A stretch of 64,000 bases of DNA, taken from assembly GCA_016714365.1 (NCBI GenBank), contig JADJNH010000005.1, positions 310,001 to 374,000 of the forward strand. The letters run 5' to 3'. The notes beneath the pieces are model-generated. The model did no database searches. It was not told where the DNA came from and worked only from the letters and a program-made list of their open reading frames with translations. The stretch is from Candidatus Vicinibacter affinis (GTDB lineage Bacteria; Bacteroidota; Bacteroidia; Chitinophagales; Saprospiraceae). Made by a program: the position numbers and the translations under genes. Below are positions 17,307 through 26,411 of the stretch, piece by piece (the first letter of the stretch is position 1; each line of letters opens with the position of its first letter).

Positions 17307-17975
17307 ATGCGAAGTTTGAAAGTTGGTGTGGTTGATGATCATGAGTTGTTTCTAAAGAGTTTTGTTCTTCTTTTGACAACTTTAAAATCCGGATTTGATA
17401 TCACGGTAACTGTTGAAAGTTCATCAGAAGATGACTTTCTAACCAAACTCCGACAAAATGATCTTGATTTAGTATTTCTGGATCTTAATCTGACTAAATC
17501 AGATGGGATTCGGTTGATTCCAAAAATCAAGGAGAAGAATCCTGATACCAAGGTTTTCATTGTAAGTATGTCTACAGAAGCCAAAGTAGTAAGAGAATCT
17601 TTTCAACAGGGTGCCGACGGGTATCTTTCAAAGTATTCTGATTTGGAAAATCTGATCGAAGGGATCAGAGAAGTAATGGATGGAAATATTTTTTTTGGGA
17701 AAGGCATTGAAGCTACCCAGAAAATTTCATCTGAAGTAGTCAAACAGGCCAGTTCGCCAATGTTAAATCGCTTCAATGCCAAGTTTCATCTAACCAAACG
17801 AGAATCAGAAATACTTGAAAAAATGACCGAGGGAAAGTCTTCAAAGACTATAGCTGCAGAACTGTACATCAGTAAGGAGACCGTAAGTGTCCACAGAAAG
17901 AATCTGATGAGAAAGTTAGGCGCTTCAAATGCTTTGAATCTTTTAAAAATTGCCCGTGACTATAACTTGATTTAG
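17307..17975 (+). CDS. LuxR-type (NarL/FixJ) response regulator
   Basis: Two-component response regulator of about 222 residues. The ATG at 17307 places the receiver domain start correctly (MRSLKVGVVDDHELF); an upstream TTG at 17256 would add 17 unrelated residues. The receiver has the acidic pair DD, phospho-acceptor D59 in VFLDLNL and conserved K109 in GYLSKYS. The C-terminal LuxR helix-turn-helix reads LTKRESEILEKMTEGKSSKTIAAELYISKETVSVHRK (split here by description: recognition helix SKETVSVHRKN). No histidine kinase lies next to it. It sits 110 bases ahead of the surface-protein genes and may control them, which is inference. A hairpin (18005-18024) follows it. Confidence 0.9.
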   Translation: MRSLKVGVVDDHELFLKSFVLLLTTLKSGFDITVTVESSSEDDFLTKLRQNDLDLVFLDLNLTKSDGIRLIPKIKEKNPDTKVFIVSMSTEAKVVRESFQQGADGYLSKYSDLENLIEGIREVMDGNIFFGKGIEATQKISSEVVKQASSPMLNRFNAKFHLTKRESEILEKMTEGKSSKTIAAELYISKETVSVHRKNLMRKLGASNALNLLKIARDYNLI

Positions 17976-18004
17976 AAAAGCTTAATTCAAAACCTAAACT
18001 CGCA

Positions 18005-18024
18005 CTTGGACCAAATTGTCCGAG
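18005..18024 (+). terminator. Hairpin after the response regulator (possible terminator)
   Basis: CTTGGAC (18005-18011) pairs with GTCCGAG (18018-18024) with one T-G wobble around a 6-base loop. A TTTTTT run occurs only about 20 bases further, so termination is possible but not clear. Confidence 0.3.
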
Positions 18025-18084
18025 AAGCTAAGCATTTGTAAAATTTTTTGATTTACTCATATCCGTTTAACTGAAAGTATTAAC

Positions 18085-21000
18085 ATGAAAAAGGAAACGT
18101 TTACTACCAAAATTAATTTCCAAACTCGAAGGCAGGCATTCTATATGAATGCACTGTTTTCATTGCTCAGCTTTTTTATAATTCAAGTGCAAGGTATCTC
18201 ACAATGCCCTTTGGCTTGTAATGATGAAATCCAAGTATCACTTGATGAAGACTGCAAGGCAATTATCACCCCAGACATGATTCTCGAAGACCCAGGAACA
18301 CCCTGCAATTATGTCGTTGTGGTTTTTGGCACTAACGGTCTTCCATTACCAGTTCCAGAAGTAAGTGGAATTCACATTGGCAAACGACTAAAAGTTGCTG
18401 TTTATCTTGGCAACAACTCTTGTTGGGGCCATATTGTTGTTGAGGATAAATTACCTCCAATAATTATTTGTCCTCCAAATGATACAATTTTCTGTAACAA
18501 CCGAGATCATTTACTTTTGCAGCCATATGTGGTGGACAACTGTTCAGGCGTGACCAGAATCAATTTATCTGATAACACTGAAATGTTTGATTGTACACTC
18601 AATCCTAATGACAGCATAATTGCAAAAAGAACCATTAGATATTATTATGTTGATGCAAGTGGAAATAGATCTGACACTTGTAATCAATGTATTTACTATA
18701 AAAAATTTGAACTATCAGATATCGTTTGGCCAAGTGATGCAATATATAGTTGCGATCAATTTGATACAATTCCTTCCCCATTAATAAGTGGGGTTCCACT
18801 TGTTGGAAATGATACAATTTATCCAAACTGGGGAGTTTGTAAAATAGCTGTAGCTTATGAAGACCAACTCATTCCAGTGTGTCCGAAGTCTTTCAAAGTA
18901 CTTAGGAAATGGACTGTTTTGGACTGGTGTGCTCCTGCGGGGCGAAATATTTTTACTCATTTCCAAATTGTAAAAGTTGTTGATGACAGAGGTCCGATTC
19001 TTTTTTGCAATCCTTTGATGAATATTAGTACAGATGTTTGGAGTTGTACAGGAACCGCTTTAATTCCACCTCCTACCATAGTTAAAGAGTGTTCTAGAGT
19101 AACATTTCAAGTAGGATACAAGGTTCAGTCCCCAACAGGTGCGCCTACATTTGAGGGAACTTCTTCAGCAAATGTTGTAAAGTTACCAAATGGGTATTTT
19201 TCTATATCAGGACTTCCTTTGGGATTAAATTGGGTAATTTTCAGAGCTACAGATGAATGTGGCAATTATACTGATTGTTCTACCGAAGTATTGGTTGAAG
19301 ATAAGGTTCCACCAGTGGTGGTATGTGATCAGAAAACAGTTGTAACATTAACTATTGATGGTACAGCTAAAATTGAGGCATTAACTTTCGACGATAGATC
19401 ACATGATAATTGTGTTATTGATTATTTTGAAGTAAAGAGAATGGATAATGGTGTACCATGCAAGGATTCAGCAAGAAGCAGTAAGTGGGGACCGTATGTT
19501 TATTTCTGCTGCGAAGACATTGGAAAGACAATTATGGTTTCCTTAAGGGTATGGGATTTGGCCGGAAACAGTAATACATGTATGGTAGAAGTTGAAGTTC
19601 AGGATAAAATTGCACCCTTCATCTTTTGCCCTCCGAATATAACTGTAAGTTGTGAATACGATTATCCAGATTTGAGTGTTTTTGGGACTGTAAGAAATAA
19701 TGTTTCAGATAGAAAGGCAATAGTGATTAAGGATCCACGTGTTAAAATGGATGCACCAGCACTTGATGGTTATGCATATGACGGATGTGGAGTTACATTG
19801 AAAGAGTATGTTTCAACTAGAGGTAAATGTGGAAGAGACACTATTACGAGAGTATTTGAAGCAACCGATGGCAACGGTTTAGTAAGTCGATGTACGCAAA
19901 CCATAGTGATTTTTGATTTTACTCCTGATAATGTGAAAGTTACATGGCCATCGGATTACATAAGCAATACAACCTGTCTCAACAAACCAGAGATATCGCC
20001 TGATATAACAGGTAAACCTAAAGTTGAGTTTGGAGATAGATGTAACAGTATTTTTACAAATTATACAGATCAGGTTTTCACCTTGGATCCAGATGCATGT
20101 GTAAAGATTATCAGAACTTGGACTGTGATAGATTGGTGCCTTTATGACCCTAATAATTCACTTACAAAAGGATATTGGACCTGGAAGCAAATAATTAAAA
20201 TCAGCAACACCGTACCACCCACAATTATCAGTGATTGTAGAAACAGAACGATAGATGTATTTGGTCCTGGATGTGCCGGGTTTGTAGATCTTAAAGCTAG
20301 AGCGACAGATGATTGCACAGATACTCTAAATCTAGTTTGGTCTCACGAGGTTGATTTAAATAATGATGGTAGAATTGATCCTTTATTCACTGGAATTGGT
20401 GCCGATGCAAGTGCAGTTTATCCGGTTGGAGATCACAAAATTACTTTCAGAGTTAAAGATGCATGTAATAACCTCACTAGCTGTACTTTTATTCTTACAG
20501 TCAGAGATGGTAAAAAGCCGACACCATACTGCAATAGTGGTATAACGACAACAGTAATGCCAAGTACCCGAAGTATAGAGATATGGGCAAAAGATTTTAA
20601 TATCAACAGTGAAGACAATTGTACTCCAAAAGATAGCTTGAAATTTTATTTTCTGGTTAACAATACTTTTGTTCCAAGTATGATATTTGATTGTAGTAAT
20701 AGAGGAAAAAATATACTGAGAATCTATGTAGTCGATAAGGCAGGTAATTCGGATTATTGTGAAACAACTTTAGAAGTCCAGGATCCAAACCATGTTTGTC
20801 CTACCGGTTTGACTATACAAGGTAGAATTGCGACTCCAGACAACAGGTCCTTGAACAATACCGAAATTCTTCTTGAGCGAACAAATCCAGCAGGAAGCAA
20901 TATAACATATACAAACGCCAGTGGAATTTATAGCTTCAATACCGTTACGTCAAAAATTGATTATACGGTAATTCCTTCCAAAAACTATGATTTCTTGAAT

Positions 21001-22053
21001 GGAGTGAGTACTCATGACATATTATTAATTCAAAAGCATATTTTAGGTCAACAAGAATTTAACTCTCCTTATCTAGTAATAGCAGCGGATGCAAATAACA
21101 GTAAGACCATTACAGCTGCGGACATGGCAGAGTTAAGAAAATTGGTCCTAGGTAAAATAGATAAATTTGCGAATAATAAATCCTGGAGATTTGTACCTAC
21201 TGCTTTTAATTTCAACAATCCTAAAATTCCATTCCCATTTGACGAATACATAAAGTATGGTTCAATCGGACAAAATGAAATGAACACAGATTTTTATGGA
21301 ATAAAGATTGGGGATGTTTCAGGAAATGCAGACGTTAATAATTTAGGTGGAACAATAAGTTCAAGAACTGCGGATGAATTTGAATTGTTTGCAGACCAAA
21401 TTGAATTAATTGCAGGAGCCAATGTAAGTGTTCCAATCTTTGCCACAGACAACTTAAATTGCGAAGGAATTCAAATGGCATTTGAAATGGACCTATCAGA
21501 CGCAGAATTTATTGGATTAGAACCAGGCTTAATTCAATTAACAAACGAAGACTATACCATTGTAGGGAATAGATTAAAAGTAAGTTATGTTGCTCAAAAG
21601 GCTATAAATATAACAAACGGAGGTCAGTTGTTTAGCATAATTTTGAAAGCAAAGACTAATTCAAAATTGGACAAAGTGTTGAGATTTAATAAAATAGACT
21701 TGAATGCTGAAATTTATGATGAGCAGGCTAATTTATTTGAACTTGACCTTAATTTCAGAACCACACAAGATGGAAAGGAACAGATTAGGCCAACCGCAAA
21801 GTTGTATCAGAACAAACCAAATCCGTTCAATGAAACTACAGTTGTGGGATTTGAATTACCTGAAATTCAAGAACTTAGTCTAATAATCTATGATTTAGAT
21901 GGCAAGGTATTAAAGAAGATTACTAAAACATATAGTAAAGGATACCATGAGTATGTAGTCAAGGCTTCAGAATTGGGTTCAGCAGGAATATTTTATATAC
22001 AACTGAATACCCAGAACTTTAGTGAGACACGCAAAATGGTGTTTATAAAATGA
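18085..22053 (+). CDS. Large surface protein with HYR-like repeats, dockerin-like pair and T9SS type A sorting domain
   Basis: Exported protein of 1322 residues with a signal sequence around 21-40 (MNALFSLLSFFIIQV). About residues 45-920 consist of repeated beta-sandwich units, each introduced by a HYR-like joint such as VEDKLPPIIICPP, VEDKVPPVVVC and VQDKIAPFIFCPP, with many paired cysteines. Residues about 970-1030 form a dockerin-like pair of helices: THDILLIQKHILG and, after the loop ADANNSKTITAAD, MAELRKLVLG, the second retaining D/N/S/D calcium-ligand spacing. Residues about 1090-1200 look cohesin-like. The C terminus (NKPNPFNETT...IYDLDGKVLK...KMVFIK) is a type A T9SS sorting domain. 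No catalytic domain is seen; an adhesin or scaffold role is inferred. A strong hairpin follows. Confidence 0.82.
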   Translation: MKKETFTTKINFQTRRQAFYMNALFSLLSFFIIQVQGISQCPLACNDEIQVSLDEDCKAIITPDMILEDPGTPCNYVVVVFGTNGLPLPVPEVSGIHIGKRLKVAVYLGNNSCWGHIVVEDKLPPIIICPPNDTIFCNNRDHLLLQPYVVDNCSGVTRINLSDNTEMFDCTLNPNDSIIAKRTIRYYYVDASGNRSDTCNQCIYYKKFELSDIVWPSDAIYSCDQFDTIPSPLISGVPLVGNDTIYPNWGVCKIAVAYEDQLIPVCPKSFKVLRKWTVLDWCAPAGRNIFTHFQIVKVVDDRGPILFCNPLMNISTDVWSCTGTALIPPPTIVKECSRVTFQVGYKVQSPTGAPTFEGTSSANVVKLPNGYFSISGLPLGLNWVIFRATDECGNYTDCSTEVLVEDKVPPVVVCDQKTVVTLTIDGTAKIEALTFDDRSHDNCVIDYFEVKRMDNGVPCKDSARSSKWGPYVYFCCEDIGKTIMVSLRVWDLAGNSNTCMVEVEVQDKIAPFIFCPPNITVSCEYDYPDLSVFGTVRNNVSDRKAIVIKDPRVKMDAPALDGYAYDGCGVTLKEYVSTRGKCGRDTITRVFEATDGNGLVSRCTQTIVIFDFTPDNVKVTWPSDYISNTTCLNKPEISPDITGKPKVEFGDRCNSIFTNYTDQVFTLDPDACVKIIRTWTVIDWCLYDPNNSLTKGYWTWKQIIKISNTVPPTIISDCRNRTIDVFGPGCAGFVDLKARATDDCTDTLNLVWSHEVDLNNDGRIDPLFTGIGADASAVYPVGDHKITFRVKDACNNLTSCTFILTVRDGKKPTPYCNSGITTTVMPSTRSIEIWAKDFNINSEDNCTPKDSLKFYFLVNNTFVPSMIFDCSNRGKNILRIYVVDKAGNSDYCETTLEVQDPNHVCPTGLTIQGRIATPDNRSLNNTEILLERTNPAGSNITYTNASGIYSFNTVTSKIDYTVIPSKNYDFLNGVSTHDILLIQKHILGQQEFNSPYLVIAADANNSKTITAADMAELRKLVLGKIDKFANNKSWRFVPTAFNFNNPKIPFPFDEYIKYGSIGQNEMNTDFYGIKIGDVSGNADVNNLGGTISSRTADEFELFADQIELIAGANVSVPIFATDNLNCEGIQMAFEMDLSDAEFIGLEPGLIQLTNEDYTIVGNRLKVSYVAQKAINITNGGQLFSIILKAKTNSKLDKVLRFNKIDLNAEIYDEQANLFELDLNFRTTQDGKEQIRPTAKLYQNKPNPFNETTVVGFELPEIQELSLIIYDLDGKVLKKITKTYSKGYHEYVVKASELGSAGIFYIQLNTQNFSETRKMVFIK

Positions 22054-22080
22054 TAAGGATTGAGTAAATACAGATTAAAG

Positions 22081-22109
22081 GCCTGATTGTGAATTTCTCA
22101 CAATCAGGC
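22081..22109 (+). terminator. Strong hairpin terminator after the type A surface protein
   Basis: A perfect 12-bp stem, GCCTGATTGTGA (22081-22092) with TCACAATCAGGC (22098-22109), and a 5-base loop. The downstream tract TAATTTAATAT is only moderately T-rich, but stem strength and position 28 bases after the stop favour termination. Confidence 0.75.
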
Positions 22110-22219
22110 TAATTTAATATAAGTACAAATGAAAATTAAAATGAAATTAAAATTCATTGTCAAAAAATTAGATATTAAAGAAAATTACCATATTGCTCAA
22201 ACAATTGTTAACTTGTCTT

Positions 22220-22227
22220 TATCTTTG
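22220..22227 (+). promoter_or_regulatory. -7 promoter element TATCTTTG for the type B protein gene
   Basis: TATCTTTG matches TAnnTTTG, 43 bases before the ATG at 22271. A TTG at 22193-22195 lies 24 bases upstream, slightly far for a -33 element. With the terminator at 22081-22109 it suggests that the type B gene and porP/sprF form a separate unit. Confidence 0.45.
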
Positions 22228-22270
22228 TAAGGTATTTTTTGAAATTGGTTTTCCCGAAATTCAGTAAATT

Positions 22271-25200
22271 ATGAAAAAATTAATTTTAGCGTTTTTTTTA
22301 CTCCTCTCACTTTTTACTGCGAATGCTCAATTTTTAATCAAATTCAGCAGTCCTGCCGGTAATCAGAATGATTTTGTAAATGTTAAAGTGGAAACAGATA
22401 ATTTTACAAAAATCACTGCAACACAATACTCAATTACCTATGATTCAGCTGTTTTGGAGTTGGTTGACGTGGTCAATAAGAAAGTAGATTATAATGTCAA
22501 TGTGGGCGACCATAGAGGTGGGGAAGCGAATATCAAAAATGGTCAACTTACCTTTACATGGAATAGTGAAACTTCCGATCCGGTAACTTTCCCAAACAAT
22601 ACAGGTTTATTTGAAATCCGCTTTAAGTTAATAGGGAAACCATGTGATTCCTCTTTTATTCGGTTGGCCAATAAGCCTACTTCTATTGAGGTGTTAGATG
22701 AAAACGAAGAACCCATTACAGTTAATTCGCAAGATGGAAAGGTGAAAATTAACGGTGTAGGTTGCCCTGGTTCAGGTGGGGGTGGAGCAAAAGATTTTAC
22801 TTTTACAGCTACTAAGATAAATGTACCCAAGGGAACAGATGGATGTGTAAGCATTAGTGTAAAGAATTTTACAGGAATTGAAACCATGCAAGCAACTTTG
22901 AAATGGAACAAATCGGTTGCTAAATATAAAAGTGTTGGAAGTTTTAATCTTGTTGATTTAAACGGAGGGGATTTTAGTATTAATTCTGATAGCACTGAGC
23001 TTGGGTGGGTTTGGTCACCAAATAGTGGAGTTGGGGTTACAATTCCAGATAATCAAGTAATTTTTCAAGTTTGTTTTACAGCGGTTGGTTCAAATGGGTC
23101 CTCTACCGATATGGAATTTGTAAATGCCCCTTTTAGAGTGATTGAGGTAACAAACGCACAGGGAAATGTGCCAGTGGTTTCAGAAAAAGGCTCGTTTACA
23201 ATTGTCGAACCGCAATCCTTATTAACTTTATTTACCAGAGACACCAGTGTATTGGAGAGTACAGAGCTGTGTCTACCTATTTATGTGAATGATTTTAGTT
23301 GCATTGAAGCCTTCCAATTTGCCCTTAAATATGACAATACTAAACTCAGATTTAAAAGAGTTTCTGGAATAAATCTTGCTGATTTACAGCCTTCCGATAT
23401 TGTTCCTACTAATGATACTATTAAGGTGCTTTGGGCTTTTAGAACAGCTGGAGCTCAAACTTTGGCAAATGGAACTTCATTATTTAGTTTATGTTTTGAC
23501 GTAATAGGTAAGTGTGTTACTACTACCAGTCCAAAGTTTATACCTCTAGGTGGCAGTCTAGAATTTTCTGCAGGATGTAATAAACCACAACCTACAGTTG
23601 TGCTGAGTGAGAAAACCATTACCATCCAGTGCAATACCGGACCAACTGACCCAATAGTCAGTGTAAATTCAATTGGTCATGTAAAATGTGCAGGAGAATG
23701 TAATGGAACAGCTTCCGTGAATGTCTCAGCTGGTTCGGGGAACTTTACTTATCAATGGTTTGATGCCAATACAAACCAACCTGTTTCACCAGCAATAACA
23801 GTTAAAGACCCAACAACACTTTGCCCCGGAAGATATTTTCTTAAAGTGACAGATACAGCCCCACCTAATAAAACGGCAAACAGCCCAACTATAACCATAA
23901 ATGATGCTCTACCTATAGTTATAAATGCATCGGTAACGCATGAATCAGATATAAAAAATGACGGGAGAGTTGAAGCAACAGTAACAGGTGGTTGTCAGCC
24001 ATATAGGTATAAATGGTTCAGAACACCTAATAATACTGTTCTGGACACAATTGATAAAGTTATCAATCTTAGATGTGGTAATTATGCTGTAAGTGTGACT
24101 GATTGTAATGGATGCATTAGCAAAGACACCTTCAGGGTCAATTGTCCAGTTGCGCCTTTGGTTACTAACATTGTTAGGACTGACAGCATCCGTTGTTTTG
24201 GAGAATGTACTGGAGCATTAAGAGTTGAAACCCAAGGAGGTGCAATTCCATATAGTTATCTTTGGTCACCAGGAGGGCAAACTTCTATATCTATTAATAG
24301 TCTATGTGCCGGTACCTATACAGTCCGTGTAACTGATGTAAATGGCAATGTTTCGAGAGATACATTTATTATTACCGAACCACAAAGATTAAGTGTAGTA
24401 GTGGATCAGATTGTTCCTTCATCTGGTTCAAATGGCTCAGCAACCACCACTTCTTCAGGAGGAACCGCTCCGTATAAATATCAATGGTCTAAGGCAGGAT
24501 CAGGAGTTGTTTCCACAACAAAAGATTTGACCAATGCCGCACCAGGGACTTATACTTTTCTTGTAACCGATGCTAACAACTGTACTCAACAAATTGAAGT
24601 TATCATACCTCAAGATAATTCAGGAGGAGGGCCAACAGTAAGTATAAGAATAGATACCAAGCCTGGGGGATCTGCAGTAAGTTGCAGAGGCGTGTGTGAT
24701 GGAAAAATAATTGCTACGGTAACGGGAGGAACAGCCCCATTAACTTATAAATGGTCTCACAATTCAAATTTAAATTCAAATATTGCAGATAACCTTTGTC
24801 CGGGAACTTATACATTAACTGTTACTGACGCTCTTGGAAAAACAAGCACCTCAACCTCATTAACAGTAAATGATGCACAAGATATTAATATTAATATTCG
24901 GAAATTAAGTTGCGCTACAGACAACAACACCTCAGATGGTAGATATGAAGCAATAGCAACAGGAGGTTCTGGAACATTGACTTATTTGTGGTGTTCCAAT
25001 GAAATTACGCCAATAGCGGATGCGCTCCCGGCAGGAACTTGTAGCCTACGAGTAACTGATCAAAATGGATGCAGTAAATCACAAAGTTTTACAGTTTGTG
25101 TTGGTACACCTCCTGATGAACCTTGTTTCAAAGGACGTCTGGCTATTTCTCCTAATGGAGATGGTTTTAATGATTTTTTTGTAATTGAATGCATTGAAAA

Positions 25201-25396
25201 TTATAATAACAATCTTCAAATATTTAACAGATGGGGAAAGTTGATTTTCAATAAAAGTAATTATGTAAATGAGTGGCCAGACCAAAACCCTGATGAAGCT
25301 GACCTTACGGAAGGTACATATATGTGGGTTCTAACGGTAAAGGAGCCAGGAAAAAATGATGTAATTTACAAAGGAACAGTTACCCTGGTAAAATAA
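22271..25396 (+). CDS. Surface protein with cohesin-like modules, SprB-like repeats and T9SS type B (CHU_C) C terminus
   Basis: Exported protein of 1041 residues; signal peptide MKKLILAFFLLLSLFTANAQ. Three consecutive cohesin-like beta-sandwich modules occupy about 21-165, 175-325 and 325-460 (for example ATQYSITYDSAVLELVDV, ETMQATLKWNKSVAKY and EAFQFALKYDNTKLRF). Then come about five or six SprB-like repeats with the joints KCAGECNGTASV, RCFGECTGALRV, CRGVCDGKIIA, TYQWF/SYLWSP and AGTYTVRVTD. The last 80 residues (SPNGDGFNDFF, NRWGKLIF, EGTYMWVL) are the gliding-motility-associated type B sorting domain, which typically needs a PorP/SprF partner; that gene follows 25 bases downstream. Adhesion or gliding is the likely role. 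The cohesin-like modules stand next to a dockerin-bearing protein. Confidence 0.85.
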   Translation: MKKLILAFFLLLSLFTANAQFLIKFSSPAGNQNDFVNVKVETDNFTKITATQYSITYDSAVLELVDVVNKKVDYNVNVGDHRGGEANIKNGQLTFTWNSETSDPVTFPNNTGLFEIRFKLIGKPCDSSFIRLANKPTSIEVLDENEEPITVNSQDGKVKINGVGCPGSGGGGAKDFTFTATKINVPKGTDGCVSISVKNFTGIETMQATLKWNKSVAKYKSVGSFNLVDLNGGDFSINSDSTELGWVWSPNSGVGVTIPDNQVIFQVCFTAVGSNGSSTDMEFVNAPFRVIEVTNAQGNVPVVSEKGSFTIVEPQSLLTLFTRDTSVLESTELCLPIYVNDFSCIEAFQFALKYDNTKLRFKRVSGINLADLQPSDIVPTNDTIKVLWAFRTAGAQTLANGTSLFSLCFDVIGKCVTTTSPKFIPLGGSLEFSAGCNKPQPTVVLSEKTITIQCNTGPTDPIVSVNSIGHVKCAGECNGTASVNVSAGSGNFTYQWFDANTNQPVSPAITVKDPTTLCPGRYFLKVTDTAPPNKTANSPTITINDALPIVINASVTHESDIKNDGRVEATVTGGCQPYRYKWFRTPNNTVLDTIDKVINLRCGNYAVSVTDCNGCISKDTFRVNCPVAPLVTNIVRTDSIRCFGECTGALRVETQGGAIPYSYLWSPGGQTSISINSLCAGTYTVRVTDVNGNVSRDTFIITEPQRLSVVVDQIVPSSGSNGSATTTSSGGTAPYKYQWSKAGSGVVSTTKDLTNAAPGTYTFLVTDANNCTQQIEVIIPQDNSGGGPTVSIRIDTKPGGSAVSCRGVCDGKIIATVTGGTAPLTYKWSHNSNLNSNIADNLCPGTYTLTVTDALGKTSTSTSLTVNDAQDININIRKLSCATDNNTSDGRYEAIATGGSGTLTYLWCSNEITPIADALPAGTCSLRVTDQNGCSKSQSFTVCVGTPPDEPCFKGRLAISPNGDGFNDFFVIECIENYNNNLQIFNRWGKLIFNKSNYVNEWPDQNPDEADLTEGTYMWVLTVKEPGKNDVIYKGTVTLVK

Positions 25397-25421
25397 TTTT
25401 AATCCAAGTAAACACCAAAAA

Positions 25422-26408
25422 ATGAAATCAATTAATTCAATTATAATATTTGTAGCTCTGGTGACTCTTGGCCAATCTATTAAGGCACAAGATTATGCAG
25501 TTGCATTAAAAACACCAGCTGTATATAATCACTACACGCTTAATCCTTTTTTAATTAATCCCGCACATACAGGTTTTGAGCAAATAAACAGAATCGTTTT
25601 TAATTTCAGAAACCATTGGGCTGGTTTTGAAGGATCCCCAAAAGGATTGACACTTGGAATTAATGGAAGTCCTGCTGCTAATATGGGACTGGGGGGAGTT
25701 ATATACTCTGAGAATTTTGGAGTAGCAAACCGCTTCACAGGTCAAGTTAATTATGCTTACAATTTTAGAGCTACTGAAACCACAAAGATGTCTTTAGGTT
25801 TGTCAGGTTCCTATATCCAATACAGCTTGGATAATGAGGCAATTACAGATGGATTACATCAAGCATCTGATGGCATTATCAATGCAGCGGTAAATGGAGA
25901 AAACTTTTTCGGCGCAGACTTAGGATTTTGGGCTGATTTTTCAGATAAATTTAAAATTGGGATAACCTTACCACAGCTGGTGTTATCCAGATTGGATAAT
26001 AAAAAATCGGACGAGGATAAGCCATTTAATTTTGTTGGATTTTTAGGCGTAAAATGGAATGTTCCATCCTACCGAATGAGTATTGAGCCCTCTGTTTGTG
26101 TCAGGAAAATCAGTGATGTTCCTTTTGGAACCGATCTGAATGTGGTGGCAAATATGCTTGATGATCGGTTATTTGCTGGATTTACATACAGCTTTGGCCC
26201 TTCTGACAGCAGGGTATCTTTTTTAGGAGGTGTTAGGGTAGAACAATTTAGGTTTTATTATTCTTATGATCAGTCGTATCAAACCTTCCAAAACTTTAAC
26301 AATGGATCTCATGAATTGACCTTGTCTTTTGATCTTGGTAAAGGGAAACAACCAAACAAGCAAAAAATGAATGGGGAATCTGATAACATTGGAGAAATGA
26401 AGAATTAA
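25422..26408 (+). CDS. PorP/SprF family T9SS outer-membrane protein
   Basis: A 328-residue beta-barrel protein with signal peptide (IIIFVALVTLGQSIKAQ). The family start YNHYTLNPFLINPAHTGFEQ, the NFRNHWAGFEGSPKG box and the glycine-rich strands (GLGGVIYSENFGV, FGADLGFWADFS) identify the PorP/SprF family; the last strand region is LTLSFDLGKG with a short charged tail. PorP and SprF take part in T9SS secretion, and SprF-like paralogues are usually encoded directly after the type B (CHU_C) substrate they help export, which is exactly the case here (25-base gap). It ends 3 bases from the convergent lnt gene. Confidence 0.92.
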   Translation: MKSINSIIIFVALVTLGQSIKAQDYAVALKTPAVYNHYTLNPFLINPAHTGFEQINRIVFNFRNHWAGFEGSPKGLTLGINGSPAANMGLGGVIYSENFGVANRFTGQVNYAYNFRATETTKMSLGLSGSYIQYSLDNEAITDGLHQASDGIINAAVNGENFFGADLGFWADFSDKFKIGITLPQLVLSRLDNKKSDEDKPFNFVGFLGVKWNVPSYRMSIEPSVCVRKISDVPFGTDLNVVANMLDDRLFAGFTYSFGPSDSRVSFLGGVRVEQFRFYYSYDQSYQTFQNFNNGSHELTLSFDLGKGKQPNKQKMNGESDNIGEMKN

Positions 26409-26411
26409 CTT

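Noticed and set aside
18085..22053. Possible polysaccharide-degrading enzyme because of dockerin-like helices
   Set aside because: No glycosidase, esterase or lyase motif is found; only beta-sandwich repeats and a sorting domain.
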